Origin: Pelagimonas varians
Lineage (GTDB): Bacteria > Pseudomonadota > Alphaproteobacteria > Rhodobacterales > Rhodobacteraceae
Reading direction: 5' to 3'
Assembly: GCF_003208435.1 (NCBI RefSeq)
Contig: NZ_QKMF01000005.1
Span: forward strand, 124,001 to 188,000
Length of the DNA: 64,000 nucleotides
A program made the translations under genes and the position numbers. Under the pieces are notes generated by a model that did no database searches, was not told the origin of the DNA, and worked only from the letters and a program-made list of their open reading frames with translations. Below are positions 26,333 to 34,741 of this stretch, one piece after another (position 1 is the first letter of the stretch; each line of letters opens with the position of its first letter).

Positions 26333-27283
26333 ATGGCCAAGGCATTTGCATCTGCAGGCGATATGGAAGCCAAGAAAACCTCTTTCACCCAAATCGGCGA
26401 GGGGCTCTACGCCTTTACCGCTGAAGGTGATCCAAACACCGGCGTGATCATCGGTGACGACAGCGTGATGATCATAGAAGCCCAAGCGACGCCGCGACTT
26501 GCGCGTAAGGTTCTGGAATGTGTGCGCGAAGTTACGGACAAGCCGATCAGCCATCTGGTTTTGACACATTACCACGCTGTTCGCGTGCTCGGCGCGTCGG
26601 CCTATGGTGCCAAAGAAATTATCATGTCTGATACTGCGCGGTCGATGGTAGCCGAACGTGGCCAAGAGGACTGGGATAGTGAATTTGACCGCTTCCCGCG
26701 CTTGTTTGAAGGGCACGAAGAAATTCCCGGTCTGACGTGGCCAACCACGACTTTCAGCGACAGCATGACCGTTTACCTTGGCAACCGCCGCGTTGACATC
26801 ATGCATCTTGGCCGTGCTCATACCGCTGGAGACGCCGTTGTTTGGGTCCCTGATCAAGAAGTCATGTTCACCGGCGATATCGTCGAATACCATTCGGCCT
26901 GTTATTGCGGCGACGGGCATTTCGGCGATTGGGAAGACACCCTGATGAACATCGCTGAATTCGAACCCAAGAGCATCGCGCCGGGTCGCGGTGACGCTTT
27001 GGTTGGCGAAGAAATGGTGGAAAAGGCCATTGCCGCCACCGCTGATTTTGTGCGCTCAACTTACAAACCTGTGGCCAAGGTTGTGGCGCGCGGCGGATCT
27101 CTCAAAGAAGCATGGGATGCGTGCCGCGCCGAATGCGACCCCAAGTTCAATGATTACGCGATTTATGAGCATTGCCTGCCCTTCAACGTCGCCCGCGCCT
27201 ATGACGAAGCCCGCGGCATCGACACCCCCCGCGTCTGGACCGCACAGCGCGACAAAGACATGTGGGACGCTTTGCAGGACTGA
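26333..27283 (+). CDS. Metallo-beta-lactamase-fold protein with an altered metal motif
   Basis: The 316-residue protein has the MBL fold: SVMIIEAQATPRLARKVLE, then THYHAVRVLGA where the usual HxHxDH should be, GRAHTAGDAVVW near residue 162, MFTGDIVEYHS, and PGRGDAL where a final PGHG histidine is usual. So the two His of the first motif, the third His and the bridging Asp are kept, while the Asp/His pair of motif 1 and the last His are missing. The same HYHAVR form occurs, as I remember it, in a Rhodobacteraceae subfamily, so it is unlikely to be simple decay. The gene lies between fahA and a flavin hydroxylase, suggesting a hydrolytic or accessory role in aromatic breakdown. AAGGA precedes the ATG. 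Confidence 0.85.
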   Translation: MAKAFASAGDMEAKKTSFTQIGEGLYAFTAEGDPNTGVIIGDDSVMIIEAQATPRLARKVLECVREVTDKPISHLVLTHYHAVRVLGASAYGAKEIIMSDTARSMVAERGQEDWDSEFDRFPRLFEGHEEIPGLTWPTTTFSDSMTVYLGNRRVDIMHLGRAHTAGDAVVWVPDQEVMFTGDIVEYHSACYCGDGHFGDWEDTLMNIAEFEPKSIAPGRGDALVGEEMVEKAIAATADFVRSTYKPVAKVVARGGSLKEAWDACRAECDPKFNDYAIYEHCLPFNVARAYDEARGIDTPRVWTAQRDKDMWDALQD

Positions 27284-27287
27284 TGTT

Positions 27288-27401
27288 TTGAATTGGTGGT
27301 TGCTCAGTGAATACACCTTTGCCGCAGCATTTCTGTTGCTGTGGCTTGGGTTCGCGATCTGCGCTGTTGTTTACTTGATTCAGTTTTTCAAACTGTGTTG
27401 A
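27288..27401 (+). CDS. Possible 37-residue membrane protein
   Basis: A TTG start at 27288, five bases after the MBL-gene stop, opens a frame of 37 codons. The product is nearly all membrane helix (FAAAFLLLWLGFAICAVVYLI) with an aromatic N-terminus and a basic-Cys end (FFKLC). Its hydrophobic pattern and close spacing suggest a coupled small membrane protein, but the start lacks a clear ribosome site and no homologue is recognised. It may also be read as the last part of a longer shadow frame. Confidence 0.35.
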   Translation: MNWWLLSEYTFAAAFLLLWLGFAICAVVYLIQFFKLC

Positions 27402-27437
27402 CCATTTGAAAATTCACTAAGCAATCAAAGTCACGCA

Positions 27438-27599
27438 ATGATCCAAGCAGGACGCATTCTACGAACACACTGGATTGGGCGTGTCGCCAATGTGCCGCTC
27501 GCGCTTGGTACATTGGCTTTGATCCTCTCAGGATGTTTCGCTCTGAGTGCAGTGATTGCGGCAAAAAAACGGGTGATGCCTTTTGGCGTTGCATTATGA
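27438..27599 (+). CDS. Possible 53-residue small protein before the hydroxylase
   Basis: An ATG at 27438 opens a 53-codon frame ending just before the ribosome site of the hydroxylase gene. The product has a basic start (MIQAGRILRTHW), a hydrophobic middle with a lipobox-like LILSGC, and a basic end (AAKKRVMPFG). No ribosome site is obvious. Without homologues it may be chance; otherwise this is the leader of the hydroxylase gene. Confidence 0.25.
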   Translation: MIQAGRILRTHWIGRVANVPLALGTLALILSGCFALSAVIAAKKRVMPFGVAL

Positions 27600-27613
27600 T
27601 GGAGGAGGACACC

Positions 27614-29236
27614 ATGTTTGAGGACCGCTATTCATTAGCCTTCAAGCTATATCCATATGAGAAAAGCGCCGATCAGGATGCCGCTAGCCCGGTGCGCCAT
27701 CCGGTTGTGATCATGGGCGGCGGGCCAATTGGTATCGCCACAGCGCTTGATCTGGGCCTGCAGGGTATTCCGGTCGTTGTGCTGGATGATCACGAAGGCA
27801 TCGGCATGGGCAGCCGTGCCATTTGTTTTGCCAAGCGTAGCCTTGAAATTGCAGATCGCTATGGCTGTGGTGATCCGATGCTAGAAAAAGGTGTGGTCTG
27901 GAACGTCGGAAAGGTGTTCCACAAAGAGGGGCAGGTGTATGAATTCAACTTGCTTCCCGAAGAGGGTCACAAATATCCGGCCTTTATCAACCTTCAGCAA
28001 CCGTATTTCGAAAAGTTTATTGTTGATCGCGTCCGCGAGGCGCAGGCCGCAGGTGCGCCGATTGAACTGCGCGGTAAAAACCGCGTCGATAACATCACCG
28101 AGTTTGACGATTATGTTGAACTGGCAATCTCGACCCCCGATGGCGACTACAAGATTAAGGCTGATTGGCTGATTGGTGCAGACGGCGCGGCAAGCCCGCT
28201 GCGGGGGATGTTGGGCCTCGATTTCCAAGGTCGGGTTTTCCAAGACAGTTTCTTGATTGCCGACATCAAAATGACGGCCGATTTCCCGACCGAACGCTGG
28301 TTCTGGTTTGAACCGTCACATGGGTCTGGTGCCTCTACCTTACTGCACAAGCAGCCTGACAACACATGGCGGATCGATTTCCAGATCGGCTGGGATGTGG
28401 ACCGCAAAGAAGAGATGAAAGAAGAAAACATCCGCCGTCGCTTGGACGCGATGCTGGGGGATGTGGACTATGAAATGGTCTGGTCCTCGATCTATACCTT
28501 CCAGTGCAAACGCATGGACAAGTTCCGCCACGGCCGGGTTTTGTTTGCTGGGGATTCCGCCCATCAAGTATCGCCATTCGGCGCGCGCGGAGCCAATTCG
28601 GGCATGCAGGACGTGGATAATCTGGGATGGAAACTCGGCTTGGTAATCAAGGGTGATGCGCCCGATAGCCTGCTCGACTCTTACTCCGAAGAAAGGGTGT
28701 ACGGGGCGGAGGAAAACATCCTCAATTCCACCCGCGCAACGGATTTCATCACGCCAAAATCCAAAGCCAGTCACATTTTCCGCAATGCGGTTTTGTCTTT
28801 GGCCGGCGATTACCCGTTTGCGCGCCCATTGGTCAATTCAGGGCGCCTGTCGGTGCCATGCACCTATGATGGTTTGTCCTTGAACGGGCCGGATATGTTG
28901 ACGGGTGGACCGGCTCGGACACGGGTCGGCAGCGCATGCCCCGATGCACCGCTGGTAGACGGATTTCTGTTGTCTCAACTGGGCAACGGATTTCAAATTC
29001 TGACGATCGATGCAGATGCGCTGGACAGTTTGATTGAAGACGGCGTTGGTGCGAAGCAGCTTAAACTGTCGTCCGCCGACGACCCAACCGGAGCATTGGC
29101 AGAACGCTACTTGGGTGACGCCACGTCTGCTGTTTACCTGATCCGCCCCGATCAGCATGTCGCGGCCCGATGGGACAGATTTGATGAGACAGCCGTTCGC
29201 GCAGCGCTGCGGACCGCATGCGGCAAGGAGGCCTAA
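27614..29236 (+). CDS. FAD-dependent aromatic hydroxylase (MhaA/MhpA-like)
   Basis: This 540-residue class A flavoprotein monooxygenase has the FAD dinucleotide fold (VVIMGGGPIGIATALDLGLQ, near residue 36), the NAD(P)H/FAD DG motif WLIGADGAASPLRGMLGL near residue 185, and the second FAD motif VLFAGDSAHQVSPFGARGAN near residue 310, with a C-terminal thioredoxin-like domain. Such enzymes add a hydroxyl to phenols. Next to hmgA, fahA and maiA, and followed three bases on by a small DUF2783 gene, it resembles MhaA of Pseudomonas putida, which with the small coupling protein MhaB makes homogentisate from 3-hydroxyphenylacetate. The substrate is inference. The start at 27614 follows GGAGGAGGAC; a GTG/ATG further up is less likely. 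Confidence 0.85.
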   Translation: MFEDRYSLAFKLYPYEKSADQDAASPVRHPVVIMGGGPIGIATALDLGLQGIPVVVLDDHEGIGMGSRAICFAKRSLEIADRYGCGDPMLEKGVVWNVGKVFHKEGQVYEFNLLPEEGHKYPAFINLQQPYFEKFIVDRVREAQAAGAPIELRGKNRVDNITEFDDYVELAISTPDGDYKIKADWLIGADGAASPLRGMLGLDFQGRVFQDSFLIADIKMTADFPTERWFWFEPSHGSGASTLLHKQPDNTWRIDFQIGWDVDRKEEMKEENIRRRLDAMLGDVDYEMVWSSIYTFQCKRMDKFRHGRVLFAGDSAHQVSPFGARGANSGMQDVDNLGWKLGLVIKGDAPDSLLDSYSEERVYGAEENILNSTRATDFITPKSKASHIFRNAVLSLAGDYPFARPLVNSGRLSVPCTYDGLSLNGPDMLTGGPARTRVGSACPDAPLVDGFLLSQLGNGFQILTIDADALDSLIEDGVGAKQLKLSSADDPTGALAERYLGDATSAVYLIRPDQHVAARWDRFDETAVRAALRTACGKEA

Positions 29237-29239
29237 GGT

Positions 29240-29434
29240 ATGACCAAGAATGTCACAATAACCCCTAATATTGCGGACCCTGACGGGTTTTATGCCAAGC
29301 TGATCAATATGCATGACGGTCTTATTGATGAAGAAAGCGCCGCGCTGAATGCGCGCCTTTTGCTGATCTTGGCCAATCATATCGGGGATCGTGCTGTGCT
29401 GGACGAGGCAATGGAAATGGCCGCGAAGTCTTAA
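29240..29434 (+). CDS. DUF2783 small protein, probable hydroxylase partner
   Basis: The 64-residue acidic helical protein (PDGFYAKLINMHDGLIDEES, LNARLLLILANHIGD, each a helix) matches DUF2783 as I remember it. It starts three bases after the hydroxylase stop and so is almost certainly co-translated. The P. putida MhaB coupling protein is of similar size and also sits with a flavin hydroxylase, so this may help couple NAD(P)H oxidation to hydroxylation. That role is inferred from position; no catalytic residues are expected. Confidence 0.75.
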   Translation: MTKNVTITPNIADPDGFYAKLINMHDGLIDEESAALNARLLLILANHIGDRAVLDEAMEMAAKS

Positions 29435-29520
29435 TCTATGGTCCGTCCGCCCAAATCAGACTTGCTTTGCCGAAAATGGTCGGGAGAGCTGTTGTGAAAG
29501 TGCATTTGCCAAAACACAAA

Positions 29521-29552
29521 AACGCCGCCAAAGCGTGAACCTTGGCGGCGTT
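29521..29552 (+). terminator. Bidirectional terminator between the aromatic operon and PiT
   Basis: Perfect 11-base arms AACGCCGCCAA and TTGGCGGCGTT with a 10-base loop, preceded by AAAA and followed by GAAAATTTTT. It separates two converging operons and can serve both. Confidence 0.9.
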
Positions 29553-29575
29553 GAAAATTTTTGTGCAGTCGGTGT

Positions 29576-31060
29576 TTAGCCAGCAAAGCCTTGGATCGTT
29601 AGGAAGATCACCGCAGACAAACCGGCAGCTGCAGGTACGGTAATAACCCAAGCTGCGATGATGGTCATGAAGTGGGACCGGCGCACCAACTTGCGGCGAC
29701 GGCGCTCTTCTCGGGTCAATTGCACACGGTCAGGCACCGATTGGCGGGCTTTGCGCAGGCGACGCTCTGCATCCCATTCGCGGAAAAAGCCAACACCAAA
29801 GACGCCGCCAACAGCAATGTGGGTCGAGCTGACAGGCAGTCCAAGCCAGCTGGCAACAATCACAGTGATCGCCGCAGACAAGGCAACACAATAGGCACGC
29901 ATCGGGTTCAGTTTGGTGATTTGGCTGCCCACCATGCGGATCAGTTTTGGCCCGAATAAGAACAAGCCAAAGGAAATCCCGAAGGCCCCGATGATCATCA
30001 CCCAAATTGGGATAGAGATGGCTTGGGTAAAGCTGCCGGATTCAGAGGCTTGAACAATAGCGGCCAGCGGTCCAACGGCATTTGCGACATCGTTGGCCCC
30101 ATGCGCAAAGCTCAGCAAAGCGGCGGATACGACCAGCGGGATGCCAAACAAAACCTTGAGTGATTTGTTGCGGTTTTCCAATCCTTGGGACTGGCGGCGA
30201 ATGATAGGGATCATCACCAGCCAGACTGCGATACCCATCGCGAGACCGATGGTAAGAGCCATTGTGATGTCGATCTTGATGATTTTCTTGAGCCCTTTGA
30301 GCGCAAGGTAAGAGGCAAACGCCCCCGCCATGATGCCAACAAGAACCGGAACCCATTTACGCGCAGCTTCGATTTTGTCGTCTTGGTAAACGATCCGCGA
30401 TTTGATCAACCACAAAAAGCCGGCAGCCACCAATCCACCTAGAACGGGTGAAATGACCCAGCTTGCTGCAATTGTGCCCATTGTGCCCCATGCCACGGCT
30501 CCGAAACCGGCTGCGGCAATACCTGCGCCCATTACGCCGCCGACCACCGAATGGGTTGTCGACACGGGCGCGCCGACCCAAGTGGCTAGGTTCACCCACA
30601 AAGCAGAGGACAAAAGCGCCGACATCATAGCCCAAATGAACACTTCCGAAGTTTGCATGCTGTCTGGTGCGATAATGCCTTTGGCAATCGTTTTGACAAC
30701 ATCACCGCCCGCCAAAAGCGCTCCGGCGCTTTCAAAGATCGCGGCGATTGCGATTGCACCGCCCAATGTCAGGGCGTTTGCGCCCACGGCGGGGCCCATA
30801 TTGTTGGCAACGTCATTTGCACCGATGTTCAGCGCCATATAGGCACCCAGTCCGGCCGCGATAACAACGATCATGCTGTTGTTGGAATTGCCAAAGAACA
30901 GCATGGCCACCAAGCCGGCCATCACAATAAAGACGAGGGCAATACCGGACCCCACAAAGGGTCGCCCAACATAGGTCGTTGCACTTTCCAGCGATGAAAA
31001 CCGACCCAGATCGCGGTCCAGCGTTTCCAGATGGCGTGGTTCGAAGTCTTTGTTTGTCAT
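29576..31060 (-). CDS. PiT-family inorganic phosphate transporter
   Basis: The 494-residue membrane protein belongs to the low-affinity PiT (PHO4) family, which moves metal-phosphate with protons or Na+. It carries the duplicated family signature GANDVANNMGPAVGANALT and GANDVANAVGPLAAIV, and the matching VGAPVSTTHSVVGGVMGAG and LGLPVSSTHIAVGGVFGVG repeats, in about ten or more hydrophobic segments. The start at 31060 has GAGGGG just upstream; the frame stays open to 31129. The leader contains a 13-base element identical to one in the hmgA operator region. It shares a terminator with the DUF2783 gene. Confidence 0.93.
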   Translation of the reverse strand: MTNKDFEPRHLETLDRDLGRFSSLESATTYVGRPFVGSGIALVFIVMAGLVAMLFFGNSNNSMIVVIAAGLGAYMALNIGANDVANNMGPAVGANALTLGGAIAIAAIFESAGALLAGGDVVKTIAKGIIAPDSMQTSEVFIWAMMSALLSSALWVNLATWVGAPVSTTHSVVGGVMGAGIAAAGFGAVAWGTMGTIAASWVISPVLGGLVAAGFLWLIKSRIVYQDDKIEAARKWVPVLVGIMAGAFASYLALKGLKKIIKIDITMALTIGLAMGIAVWLVMIPIIRRQSQGLENRNKSLKVLFGIPLVVSAALLSFAHGANDVANAVGPLAAIVQASESGSFTQAISIPIWVMIIGAFGISFGLFLFGPKLIRMVGSQITKLNPMRAYCVALSAAITVIVASWLGLPVSSTHIAVGGVFGVGFFREWDAERRLRKARQSVPDRVQLTREERRRRKLVRRSHFMTIIAAWVITVPAAAGLSAVIFLTIQGFAG

Positions 31061-31075
31061 GGTCCCCTCACCGTC

Positions 31076-31088
31076 ACAAATTTGTTGC
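31076..31088 (-). promoter_or_regulatory. 13-base element shared with the hmgA operator
   Basis: Read on the minus strand this is GCAACAAATTTGT, identical to 23479-23491 between marR and hmgA. It lies 16 bases before the phosphate transporter start. It could be a third target of the MarR regulator, or chance; the frame of the longer PiT reading also runs through it. Confidence 0.35.
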
Positions 31089-31354
31089 ATTCGGTAGTCG
31101 CCCTGCGTGGCCAAATCAACCATGGACACCCCTGTCGAGCTTTGCCGGAAACCGTTGAATGACAGTGCGCTTATTTTGCATCATTTGGGGCGGCTTTGGC
31201 GGCACTTTGGCTTCCAATGGTTGAGCTGATCATCACGACCACCCTTTCGCGGGGCAAAAAACGTCGAATCAATTTCGGCCGGATGGGCAATTGTTTTTCC
31301 AACTGGTCAAAGAGCCACTGGACAGTCGACCTGTAGCGCCCCTAACGTGCCGTT

Positions 31355-32299
31355 ATGTTGGCCTATTTACTTCGCCGTTTGATCGCTTTGGTGCTCAGCC
31401 TTGCTGTGGCATCAGTGGTGATCTTTTTGGTGGTCGAAGTCGCGCCGGGTGATCCAGCCAGCTACATGCTCGGGATCAATGCACAGCCTGATACCGTAGC
31501 GGCCTTGCGGAGCGAGCTTGGGCTCGATGTACCCAAGGTTCAAAGATATTTGACGTGGGTTGGCGGAATGCTGTCAGGGGATTTTGGAACGTCTTACACC
31601 TACCGCACGCCTATTTCAGAGATGATTGCGGACAGGCTATGGATTTCTCTGCCTTTGGCGCTGCTTGCGCTGCTGCTGTCGACTTTGATTGCGTTTCCGG
31701 CTGGCTTGATTGCGGCGGCTCGGCGGGGGCAGGGCAGCGATGTGGGCGTCATGGCCGCGACACAACTGGGTGTCGCCATCCCGAACTTCTGGTTTGCCAT
31801 GCTTTTGGTGGCACTGTTCGCGATCAAGCTGCGCTGGTTCCCGTCAGGCGGTTTTCCGGGGTGGGATGACCCCCTGAAGGCGCTAAAAGCATTGACGCTG
31901 CCTGCGATTGCATTGGCCCTGCCGCAAGCCGCGATCCTGACCCGCGTCATGCGGTCGTCTTTGATTGATATTATGGGCGAAGACTTTATGCGCACCGCCC
32001 GCGCCAAGGGTCTTAGCCGGCGGCAAGCGCTTTGGCATCACGGTGTGCGCAATGCCTTGATTCCTGTTTTGACGATCATCGGCTTGCAGTTCTCCTTTCT
32101 GTTGGCGGGCGCGATCATCATCGAACAGGTATTTTTCCTGCCCGGATTGGGGCGATTGGTGTTTCAAAGTATCACACAGCGCGATCTGATTGTCGTTGAA
32201 TCCGTTGTGATGTTGTTGGTCTTTGCGGTGATCACTGTGAATTTCGCCGTCGATATGGCCTATGCCATTGCCGACCCAAGGTTGAGGCGGCGCGCATGA
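31355..32299 (+). CDS. Peptide-type ABC transporter permease (DppB-like)
   Basis: The 314-residue inner-membrane permease is of the dipeptide/oligopeptide/nickel class. It has the first helix LLRRLIALVLSLAVASVVIF, VAPGDPA, the membrane BPD region with ARAKGLSRRQALWHHGVRNALIP (the EAA loop contacting the ATPase), and LIIEQVFFLPGLGRL-type segments. It overlaps the next permease by four bases. About 290 bases precede it without a recognisable gene, and no substrate-binding protein gene is near. Confidence 0.94.
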   Translation: MLAYLLRRLIALVLSLAVASVVIFLVVEVAPGDPASYMLGINAQPDTVAALRSELGLDVPKVQRYLTWVGGMLSGDFGTSYTYRTPISEMIADRLWISLPLALLALLLSTLIAFPAGLIAAARRGQGSDVGVMAATQLGVAIPNFWFAMLLVALFAIKLRWFPSGGFPGWDDPLKALKALTLPAIALALPQAAILTRVMRSSLIDIMGEDFMRTARAKGLSRRQALWHHGVRNALIPVLTIIGLQFSFLLAGAIIIEQVFFLPGLGRLVFQSITQRDLIVVESVVMLLVFAVITVNFAVDMAYAIADPRLRRRA

Positions 32300-33111
32300 A
32301 CCGCAATCTGATCATCGGAATGTTCCTGTCGTTGCTATTTGTAGCGGCTGCGCTGTTGTCGTTTCTATGGACCCCCGCCAGCACCGAGACGTTGAATATT
32401 TCGGGGCGTTTGCAGGCTCCGAATTGGGATAACTGGCTGGGCACCGATCATTTTGGCCGCGATATCTTGTCGATGATCATGGTGGGGGCGCGAACGTCGA
32501 TCGCGGTGGCACTGGTAGCTGTCGGGATTGGAATGGGCGTCGGGGTGCCGCTGGGCCTTGCGGCGGCGGCCAATCAGGGCGGGCTGCTGGATGAGTTTAT
32601 TTCGCGGCTGAATGATCTGATTTTTGCCTTTCCATCGCTTGTCATTGCGATTTTGATCACGGCGGTGTTTGGCGCGGGTGCGGTGAATGCGATAATCGCC
32701 ATTGGCATCTTTAACATTCCGGTTTTTGCCCGTCTGTCGCGGGGGGCCGCACTGAGCGTCTGGCAGCGGGAATTCATTCTGGCAGCCCGAACCGCGGGAA
32801 AGTCGGCGGCGCGGATCAGTACAGAACACATCCTGCCCAATATCGCCAATCTGCTGATTGTGCAGGGAACCATTCAGTTTTCACTTGGGATATTGGCCGA
32901 GGCTGGCTTGTCTTACGTGGGCTTGGGTGCGCAGCCTCCGATCCCGTCGTGGGGGCGCATGTTGGCGGACGCCCAGACTATGGTGACGCTGGCCCCGCAT
33001 GTTGCGATTATTCCAGGCATGGCGATTGTGCTTATGGTTTTGGGCCTGAATTTATTGGGTGATGGGCTGCGCGATGCGCTTGATCCCCGCTTAAAGGGGC
33101 GGCGCGCATGA
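32296..33111 (+). CDS. Peptide-type ABC transporter permease (DppC-like)
   Basis: The 271-residue second permease has the DppC features: a single N-terminal helix, GTDHFGRDILSMIMVGARTS, the EAA-like loop REFILAARTAGKSAARISTEH followed by ILPNI, and LSYVGLGAQPPIPSWGRMLAD. It forms the channel with the DppB-like protein. It begins in the last codons of that gene (ATGA) and runs into the ATPase gene in the same way, showing a tightly coupled operon. Confidence 0.94.
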   Translation: MNRNLIIGMFLSLLFVAAALLSFLWTPASTETLNISGRLQAPNWDNWLGTDHFGRDILSMIMVGARTSIAVALVAVGIGMGVGVPLGLAAAANQGGLLDEFISRLNDLIFAFPSLVIAILITAVFGAGAVNAIIAIGIFNIPVFARLSRGAALSVWQREFILAARTAGKSAARISTEHILPNIANLLIVQGTIQFSLGILAEAGLSYVGLGAQPPIPSWGRMLADAQTMVTLAPHVAIIPGMAIVLMVLGLNLLGDGLRDALDPRLKGRRA

Positions 33112-34712
33112 CCGGTCCCTTGCTTGATATTCGCGATCTTTCGGTAGCCATCAAGGGTACGCAGATTTTGCGGGATGTTTCGCTGAAAATCGAGGAAGGC
33201 GAGATTGTTGCGCTGACAGGTGAATCCGGATCTGGCAAATCGATGACTGCCTTGGCGACAATCGGGCTTTTGCCGCAAAGCGTTGAAGTGTCCGGACATC
33301 TGGTTTTGGACGGTCAGGATTTGGGAACCCTGTCCGAGCGGCAATTGTGCGATATTCGTGGTCGCGCAATCGGGATGGTGTTTCAAGAGCCGATGACAGC
33401 TTTGAATCCGGTGCAAACAATTGGTGCGCAGGTGGCTGAAACGATTTTGATCCATACCAAGACCACCCGCAAAGAGGCCGAGATCCGTGCCCGAACTGTG
33501 CTTGAACGGGTTGGTCTGCCTGCGGATCGCTTTCCTCTTGGCCGGTATCCCCACGAGCTATCGGGCGGGCAGCGCCAACGGGTTGTGATTGCTATGGCTA
33601 TCGCACTGCGTCCACGTTTGCTGATTGCGGACGAACCGACCACGGCTTTGGATGTGACGACTCAGGCGCAAATCTTGGAGTTGCTGCGTGATTTGACCCG
33701 AACGGAAGGTATGGGATTGATGATGATCACCCATGATCTGGCTGTTGTGTCCGATTTGGCAGATCGCATTGCCGTTATGAAAAATGGCGAGATTGTCGAA
33801 CAGGCACCAACCCGGCAGTTGTTTGAGCAGATGTCCCACCCCTATACCAAGGCTTTGTTCGAAGCGTCGCAACATCAAGCGGATCTACCGCAGGCACAGT
33901 GCGCGCCGCCGCTGTTGCGGGTACAAGACGTGGCGCGAGACTACCCCCTGCCGCGCCGGCATCCCTTTGCCAAACGTCCGTATTTTCGCGCTGTAAAAGG
34001 TGTCCGCTTTGACATCAACCACGGCGAACGTGTCGGGTTGGTCGGTGAAAGCGGCTGTGGGAAATCCACCCTGACCCGCGCAATCCTGGGCCTTGATCCA
34101 GTCAGTGCAGGGCAGATCACGCTGGACGGTGATCCAGTCTATAGTAGTGGCCAGCCCAACCCCATGGTGCAGCGCCAGATTCAGGTGGTGTTTCAAGACC
34201 CCTACGGCAGCTTTAATCCGCGTCACACGGTTGCAAGGTTGATTACCGAACCCTTCCATCTGTTGCCCGACCCACCCCAAGGCGCGGCTCGTAGCGACGC
34301 TATCGCCGAAGCGTTAACAGCAGTTGGCCTGTCACCGGATGATGCGGCAAAATACCCGCACGCGTTTTCAGGAGGTCAGCGTCAACGATTGGCCATCGCC
34401 CGCGCCTTGATTATCAAGCCCAAGTTGATTGTTTTTGACGAAGCAGTTTCGGCGCTGGATGTTCGGGTGCGGGCCCAAATACTGGATTTAATGGCAGATC
34501 TTAGCCGCCACTATGGGTTGGCTTATCTGTTTATTTCCCACGATCTTGGCGTGGTGCGGTCTATCACGGATCGGGTTTTGGTTATGCAACACGGCGCGAT
34601 CGTCGAGCAGGGCAAAACCGCCGAAGTATTTGAACACCCCAATCACCCGTACACCCGTGCATTGATGGACGCGGCACCAAAACTTCCGCGGATCGGTGGG
34701 AACGGTGCCTGA
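33108..34712 (+). CDS. Fused two-domain ABC ATPase (DppD-DppF-like)
   Basis: At 534 residues this contains two full ABC ATPase domains in one chain. The first has Walker A GESGSGKSMTAL, signature LSGGQRQRVVIAMAIA and Walker B LLIADEPTTALDVTTQAQ; the second has GESGCGKSTLTRA, FSGGQRQRLAIARAL and LIVFDEAVSALDVRVRAQ. Each is followed by a C-terminal SHPYTKALFEA/NHPYTRALMDA segment, the mark of oligopeptide ATPases. It powers the two permeases encoded upstream. In place of the usual DEP, the second Walker B has DEA, as seen in some family members. Confidence 0.95.
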   Translation: MTGPLLDIRDLSVAIKGTQILRDVSLKIEEGEIVALTGESGSGKSMTALATIGLLPQSVEVSGHLVLDGQDLGTLSERQLCDIRGRAIGMVFQEPMTALNPVQTIGAQVAETILIHTKTTRKEAEIRARTVLERVGLPADRFPLGRYPHELSGGQRQRVVIAMAIALRPRLLIADEPTTALDVTTQAQILELLRDLTRTEGMGLMMITHDLAVVSDLADRIAVMKNGEIVEQAPTRQLFEQMSHPYTKALFEASQHQADLPQAQCAPPLLRVQDVARDYPLPRRHPFAKRPYFRAVKGVRFDINHGERVGLVGESGCGKSTLTRAILGLDPVSAGQITLDGDPVYSSGQPNPMVQRQIQVVFQDPYGSFNPRHTVARLITEPFHLLPDPPQGAARSDAIAEALTAVGLSPDDAAKYPHAFSGGQRQRLAIARALIIKPKLIVFDEAVSALDVRVRAQILDLMADLSRHYGLAYLFISHDLGVVRSITDRVLVMQHGAIVEQGKTAEVFEHPNHPYTRALMDAAPKLPRIGGNGA

Positions 34713-34741
34713 ACGATCCCTTTCAACATACTGGACATACA

